Positions 58,023 through 64,000 of a stretch of 64,000 nt of DNA are shown here, in pieces. The stretch's first letter is position 1. Each line of letters begins with the position of its first letter. Made by a program: the position numbers and the translations under genes. Source of the DNA: Owenia fusiformis (Eukaryota; Annelida; Polychaeta; Sabellida; Oweniidae); the NCBI GenBank assembly GCA_903813345.2, contig CAIIXF020000011.1, positions 17,281,754-17,345,753 on the forward strand, given 5' to 3'. The notes under the pieces are model-generated. The model was given only the letters and a program-made list of their open reading frames with translations, was not told the DNA's origin and did no database searches.

Positions 58023-58934
58023 ATGAAACCAGGATTAGAAGACTTTGTGAGTGCCCAAAAAGGGAATAACTTTTCTGAAGAAAAAATTGAAAAATCAAAA
58101 CCAAAGGCAAAGCAGAAAGTAAAGTCAAAAGTGGACAAAAAGACAAGTTTTTCAAAAGGGAAAGTAACCAAACATTCAAAACCTAATAGTAGATTTGATA
58201 AGCTTATCAAACAGAAACTTGCTAAGCCTGTACAAAAAAGTGACCCAAAGAAGACAGAGCAAAAATATCTAAATGAATTACAGGCGTCACTTGGTATTGA
58301 CAGCACAACTAAAGATGAAATATCTGAATACTACAAGAACTTAGCTCTTCGCAAGAAAAGCAGCAAAAAGGCAAAGAAAAATAAGAAAAAGGTTGACTCT
58401 ACTTCGAATGACTCTAATAATGTACTGTCACAAAAAACAGTTGTGAAACCTGCACCAGCCGTTGACGTTATTGTTTTTGATGATCCAGCGAAACGAAATT
58501 TTGGAAAGAAGAAAAAAATTATGTCAGCATCTTCAGAGGATGATATTTTAGAGCCAAAGGGAATAAACATGGGACGTGCAAGAGCTGAGATTCTGCAACT
58601 TGTCATAACAGGGCTTGATGGGACCAAAAAAGAAGACGCTAAGCGGGAACTCGCACTCAAGCTAGGTGCAAAACCTCCAAAAAATGAGTATGTGAACTAT
58701 AAAGACCTCCTTGTTATCAACAAGGAAAAGAAAATCAAAGAGGAAGAGAAGCGTGAAATGGATAGAAAGCTTGGATTACGTGTCACAAAGGCTAAGAAGA
58801 AAGAAACAAAGAAGAAAAGTAAAGATGACATTGGATATCTTGATGGGCAAATTGGCAGATACAGAAGTGGAGTACAAGTCATTGACAAAAGGGAGATCAG
58901 AGCTATGTCAAAGGGCAAGAAACAATCTAAATAA
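58023..58934 (+). CDS. C1orf131: C1orf131 homologue (DUF4602), SSU processome component
   Basis: A single open exon encodes 303 aa, close to human C1orf131 (about 290 aa). The N-terminal half is Lys/Ser-rich and disordered, with nucleolar-type basic clusters (residues about 25-65 and 110-125). The conserved DUF4602 part lies near 180-300: INMGRARAEILQLVITGLDG, LALKLGAKPPKNEYVNYKDL, a Lys/Glu helix, MDRKLGLRVTK, then DGQIGRYRSGVQVIDKREI. The human protein is part of the small-subunit processome that folds and cleaves pre-18S rRNA. The start at 58023 is the first ATG in frame, after AT-rich leader sequence. It is intronless here. It is divergent from the zinc-finger gene. Confidence 0.8.
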   Translation: MKPGLEDFVSAQKGNNFSEEKIEKSKPKAKQKVKSKVDKKTSFSKGKVTKHSKPNSRFDKLIKQKLAKPVQKSDPKKTEQKYLNELQASLGIDSTTKDEISEYYKNLALRKKSSKKAKKNKKKVDSTSNDSNNVLSQKTVVKPAPAVDVIVFDDPAKRNFGKKKKIMSASSEDDILEPKGINMGRARAEILQLVITGLDGTKKEDAKRELALKLGAKPPKNEYVNYKDLLVINKEKKIKEEEKREMDRKLGLRVTKAKKKETKKKSKDDIGYLDGQIGRYRSGVQVIDKREIRAMSKGKKQSK

Positions 58935-59080
58935 TTGAAGTGTACAAAATATTGGATTTAATTGCCATATTTATTCTTATTACAATGATATAAGCATTTG
59001 TTGGGTAAAATGTGTTATCCATACCAAGTATGTTGTAATTATGTGCATCAATGTGTTACACCAGAAAAAAACGAATTAAG

Positions 59081-59107
59081 AATAAAGTGATTAATATCTG
59101 AAATAAA
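59081..59107 (+). terminator. Polyadenylation signals of the C1orf131 homologue
   Basis: Two AATAAA hexamers, at 59081-59086 and 59102-59107, lie about 150 bp after the stop codon in AT-rich sequence, at a suitable distance for the 3' end of this short transcript. Confidence 0.6.
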
Positions 59108-59554
59108 GCACCTCATTTTGTGTGGTTTTGGTAATGAACATTTATTATTATCATAATCAAGTGAGGTCAAATAAAGGGTTTAAAGGTAAAATGATAAAAT
59201 CCATTTTTATCCTTCAAAACAAATTTCAAGTTTGGATATAGAGAAGCTGTCTATTTGTCCTTTCATCCATCCATTTATTTGTCCAGGTAATAATAAAATG
59301 CAGGTTGACTGATTTGGTTCAACTATTATTAGTAAGTACATAAATTAGAATAAGGAATAGATTGGTAGGCCAATTGTACATGTAGCTATCAATTCTGTCA
59401 ACCCTTCTGACTTCAATTACTTATTGAAATGTATGTGATCTCTGTTGCTTGGGTGAACGTTTTACTGATCCTACATATTAGGACTCCGTCCAAAGATGTT
59501 TCAGGTGAAACAGAAAAATTCTATGAGGATCAGAATGATGATGAATAGAAATAA

Positions 59555-60780
59555 TGGTTTTGGGCTGATATAAAGATGGCAGCAGCAGTAGAATCCTACT
59601 CTCTCAGAAAGAGAATAAACAAAGATTGATCGTCATGCCCTCTTTATTTAAACATTTTTTCTATCGCCCTTTAGCCTATTGGAATATGACTTGATGGCGC
59701 TGAGACATTTTTCTGTTGTTTGTAGGTTATAAAACTATTGACTGATGCTTGTATGAAAAACGATGTTTCTGTTGTTTCGAGAAATTAAGACGTCGATGTA
59801 TGACACAACGACATAACCGATTCTTGAATGCTCTAGCTTGTATGATCTTGGAATAAAATCACCAGCATTCCCAGGTATGATATATGAACTACGATGTAGT
59901 TGTTGCTTGAAATACTGTTGCTTGTGTGGTACATTGCATGACATCCTTCAAGATCGGTCCTTCACTGCTTTCATAGCAGATCATGTAATGCAATTAATTA
60001 CGCTTGGGCCAAGGATGGCACATTGACATCACTGTTGTTTGTTTGAAAAGAAGATGATATTGTTCATTTGCCAATGAATATTTGACGTTACTTGATGTCA
60101 TTTGGCTGCAACTACATAAGGGTATTACTATTTGTTTACATGAAACATTTTTGCTTCTGTTGTTTGTATGTATATACAACGTACGTCGACGTGATTGTTG
60201 CTTGCTCTTACTTGGTTACATTTGAGCCAGGCCACAGGAAAGGGGGTCTTATCACAGATTTTTTCAATATTTTGATTTTTTGTTTACTAGTATCTTAAAA
60301 AGCATTAAGAGACCTTTCAAATAAGCCATCGCTTATGTCTTAACAATTTTTCTTGCAGATATAGACCAAAAGACAGCTTTGAATTCAGCACATTTTCCTC
60401 TTAATGTTGAGCACATTTTTGGCTCTGTAGCACAATTTTATTTTTTGTGATAAGACCGGTTTTCCTATGGCCAGGCTCATTTATAAAAAGCACAACATTC
60501 GTTTTGGATGTAACGTTATCTTTACATTTCTTGAGTGGCTAACTTTGTGTCGGACTGCAAAGAACATAGGCTAAGGGCACTAGATATAATTTTAAAATAA
60601 AGATGGCACTTGGTAATCAATCTGTGTTCATTAATATTTCTCTTTAAAGACTGCTTCAAACTTCCATGCAGTGTCTAAAGAGAAATATGACGACTAGCAC
60701 TGCCACGGAGTTCGAGCCTTGTTGAGAAAAAAAGATTAATAGGATTCTGCTGCTGCCACCTTTATATCGGGCCAAAACCT
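59555..60780. mobile_element. Possible 1.2-kb element with ~45-bp inverted ends
   Basis: 'ggttttgggctgatataaag' continuing 'atggcagcagcag' at 59555-59590 is mirrored at 60741-60780 ('ctgctgctgccacctttata' to 'ggccaaaacct'). No transposase trace or clear target duplication is seen. A second, smaller element (60224-60478) is nested inside. Confidence 0.5.
60224..60478. mobile_element. MITE with ~30-bp inverted ends
   Basis: 'gagccaggccacaggaaag' then 'ggtcttatcaca' at 60224-60256 is mirrored by 'tgtgataagacc' and 'ttcctatggccaggctc' ending at 60478. The 255-bp element is non-coding. No target duplication is clear. Confidence 0.7.
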
Positions 60781-63700
60781 ATGGTAAAAACTTAGGGTGT
60801 TGTCTGGACCATCCTTGGTCCAAGGGTATTTCCCTGGAGGTATTTCCCTTCTTACTGAATTTAAGCATCAATGAAGTCCTTTGAAGAATGATTGTCTGAA
60901 CTGCAGGCCACGTCTAGTTTGTGTCACTTGTGTGCAAATCAATTACTCGATGTCTATCAAACTATGAAACGTAAAAGACAGTTATGATGCCATTTAGAAA
61001 TCTGCATTAATCTTAAATGAACTTTTGAGAGAACATTCTTATATCTATAATATTTCAATTTCATTATAATTAATTGTAATTCACGCTAACTGAATTAAAT
61101 ATTCAAAAGTTATTGAACAAGTTCTGAGACCAACGCCCAAGTATCGATTTCTTATTTTTAAATTCTTAGTCTATTTTGGCAATGGTGAAATCTTCATCGA
61201 TTCGGGGGAATCAAAATGAAGAATAGTTTTGAAAATTCTGCTTGCGTAACCTTCCTACATCCTTGCACTATCAAACCATCCTTTAACATTCTCTTATTCA
61301 AGTTAAAAAATCGAATCAATAAATCATAACTCAGAGTACAGTTGATATTTTTGAAATAAAAAAGTGATAGAATGTGAAGATTCAATTTTCTCTACAAAAT
61401 ATATTGATTTGAAATATATTGATTTGCGATTCTCATGTAGAGCGACCAAGATGACGGGTCAAAAGATGCGACAAATGTAGTCATTATAAACATCATTAAG
61501 ATGCTTTAGATAGCCTACGTAAACATCTCCTATGTTTTTAACTTAACACGTTGTAAGCCTCTTAAAGTTTTTTTTAGCGTGGGAACTTTAATTATCGCCA
61601 AAATTAGGCCTAAAGGTACATGCATTCTTCTTCATTTTCTCATCCCGTCGATCGCAATGGTACCGAGGCCACCTAGGATACACTATACCATATTCTTACC
61701 ATACCCCGAGGCGATTTTGCTAAAACAAAGGTGAACTACGACATAGGTCATAGATTAAAGAATACTGGTCCTCGATGAAAATTCATAAATGTCGCGCTAA
61801 ATACTCATTGGAGAACATCAAAGAGACAGTCACAGGTATTCTCAGGTAAGCCTTTGATGTGCTCTTACATCCGCAAAACAATCGTTTTCGTTTGTTTTTA
61901 TTTTGATTGTAGTTTCCGGCTAATTAATGAATGGCCATCATCCCAGGTAGTGTCCGAGGGATTATTAAACCATCACTGTGACGCCCCGGTGTAACCAACA
62001 TTTGAAAACAGATTTAAACACTTTACTATCGTTTTGCCTTCCGAATCAATCAAATTAGACTGTTTAGGGGTAAAGGTTAGATGCAAGATTACTATTATTG
62101 CTGTTTTGATTATATTCCCCGGGAAATTAAGGAAATATCCCGTTCCTCGTGTGATATAATTTTAGAGAATCTTTGGATATTTGAGAGACCTTTACCTTGG
62201 GACCTTACTTTCTAGCTCTATCGAAGGCACCCTCTCGCTCTTCCATTCAACAAGGCCCCCTCAGTATACAGCAGGAGATCTTCTCTCATTACCTTACAAT
62301 GGACTTCCTTGCTCTTTTTAGCCTAAAGGGGATCTTATGTCTCTTCTGAAAGGGACTTATTTTATCCCATCTATACCTTATTCCATCTAGACCTAGGCCC
62401 TCTAGTCTTCACCCTCGTATGTTTCAAAATCTTGCATCATTTTGAAGCTCAAATTACTTTTCGATGTCACAAAAACCGTACCAAACACGTTTTCTGAACC
62501 CAAGCAAGATTACGCCAAAAAGATGTTCCCTGTAGTATTGCTTGTTGAAGTAGGAAGGGGTGGGGGTCCAGGATCAAATGGTTGATCTCATGTATCACCA
62601 CATCTGTGTCATTAATCACACAGAAACAAAAGAGCTATTTAAATAAGGCCGAAGAGGGACCAGTTTTGTAATAATGCACAATCGAGGGAATAAAAAAAAT
62701 TAACTAATTTTTGAAGTGTTATCCAAGATCAAATATTCAATAAAGAAGGATGAATAAGTCGTGATCTTCTGATGAACGTCGATATAAAAGTTCTTGGTTT
62801 AATCAACGTGGTCCGAAACTTTGACCTATCTACTTCCAAAGGGCGGAATCTACAAGTCAAAGTCAGACAATAGGACTCAATTTGGCAAAAGAGTGGACTT
62901 TTTAGACCAGAAGATCCCGAAAAATCTAAGGATTAATTTTCTTTTTCCGCTAATGAGGTTACCCGGCATTAGGAAGTCCTAATGAAAACCAATGAAGAAG
63001 ATCAGGGGAGTCAAAGTGTCAAATTAACCATTCTTAGCCCCAAGGTTGATTTAATGAAATTATTGGAATATTTTATTGGGCCAATCCAAATGGTAATACT
63101 GTTAATGAAGTTGTTCGCGATGCAAGACACCTTTAACCTGGGCGAAGATTAGATTTATTAAGCGTGAAACAAAAGTCCCGAAACTGGAAAGATAATTAAG
63201 AAAATATGGAGCAAGGTCTGGACGTCATGTTTCTATCATTTGGACATTGTATCAATCTAAGATTAGGAAAGGAAGATGAATTAAAGTTTTTTATCTTGGT
63301 ATCTGTCTTAACATTTGGATATGTTTACTGTTTTGTATTCGCTTCCAACTCAGTTCCAAACACAGTGGTTGGGAATGTAGGAATTTTTCTAATAAAATGT
63401 GTATTTCTAAATTTAGATATTTTAATCATAATTGTAATTGGATTTTGAAAGGTGATTTATAATTCATCCAAGATTCCTCGAGTTAGAATCCACGTTTGGA
63501 AAATTAGTAATACATTTCAAATTGAATATCTTAACTTATAGAGTATTGGACTATTGGGTGACATGTTAACTGGATAAAGAGAACGTTTTAATTACATTCA
63601 GCGTTAATTTAATAAATCGTTCGTCATTCTCCTGTTCTGATTGAGTTGCACCTTGGTAAAGGTGTGCCGCATACCTGTGGTAGGGTTGCCATGTTAGAGC

Positions 63701-64000
63701 TAGAGTTACCAACAACAGAACATTCCCCTTGCAGATGTCCATTCTCCCTTGAGTAATCCAAGAGTGCGGAATTCAATATGCCTCTGCAAGGGGGAGCGGT
63801 GGTTGGGTTGTCATGGCTAGGAGAATAGGGTTACATAGAACAAGGGTATCAATTGTCCGCCTGATCCATCCCAATCAGCTATCGACGAAAGTTTGGCATA
63901 CTATCACCTTCGTCTTGATCAAATTTCAATTTAATTCTAGGTGGGTTTCTTTAACTAAGGCTATGGATAGATGTAACACTTATTTGTAAAAATATTCTTG
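60781..64000. other. Non-coding 3' end of the window
   Basis: No exon, RNA gene or repeat was recognised. Open frames here (the longest about 80 codons at 63206-63448, hydrophobic) lack splice or start context and look like chance. GC content rises slightly near 61600-62600. A pyrimidine-rich stretch near 62205-62420 has several 'ccctct' runs. Confidence 0.5.

Noticed and set aside
63206-63448. 80-codon hydrophobic frame near the window end
   Set aside because: It has no homology recognised, no splice signals and no neighbouring exons. AT-rich sequence gives hydrophobic frames by chance.

Overview
The window is AT-rich animal nuclear DNA. Its genes have spliceosomal introns with GT-AG borders, and the space between them is packed with small DNA transposons, foldback elements and satellites. 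The sarcoplasmic calcium-binding proteins (SCPs) resemble the annelid Nereis SCP at both ends. That and the general repeat style suggest a marine invertebrate, probably a lophotrochozoan, but the phylum cannot be fixed from this sequence. No virus-derived element was recognised.

Layout. 1-3015: a long (TGTC)n array, a ~350-bp tandem repeat and a decayed mariner. 3484-20420: three tandem SCP genes, all on the minus strand. The outer two (SCP-A and SCP-B) have identical exon lengths of 36/127/185/228 bp and encode 191 aa. The middle copy has lost the end of its last exon, including the best calcium-binding loop, and its introns are swollen by satellites, palindromes and a SINE. 21282-29514: the last 12 exons (1280 codons, all splice phases compatible) of the ribosome-assembly factor URB1, plus strand. 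Its N-terminal half is not in the window, so the SCP cluster either sits inside a huge URB1 intron or lies next to a truncated URB1.

27703-41663: a tandem segmental duplication. Each copy carries the last two URB1 exons and, convergent to them, a complete two-exon gene for a BtaA/DUF3419-type S-adenosylmethionine-dependent 3-amino-3-carboxypropyl transferase-like protein (402 aa), the enzyme class that starts betaine-lipid synthesis. The copies are about 94% identical at protein level and are separated by a CTATACTTT-rich inverted satellite. A 974-bp mariner relic lies in copy 1, and copy 2 keeps the empty site.

41664-48232: transposon-rich spacer (foldback, Harbinger-like, mariner DD34D, pogo-like and piggyBac-like elements, and a 112/114-bp minisatellite). 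48233-53221: a 1662-aa multi-zinc-finger protein, minus strand, with an unusual three-times repeated Cys-rich module. 58023-58934: an intronless homologue of C1orf131 (DUF4602), a small-subunit processome protein, plus strand, preceded by a small ORF interrupted by an in-frame TAA. 58935-64000: no recognisable gene.

URB1 and the C1orf131 homologue both act in nucleolar ribosome assembly, but nothing shows that they are co-regulated. The main points of interest are the animal BtaA-like gene pair, the repeated zinc module, the orphan second set of URB1 terminal exons, and two transposon insertions dated by paralogous empty sites.
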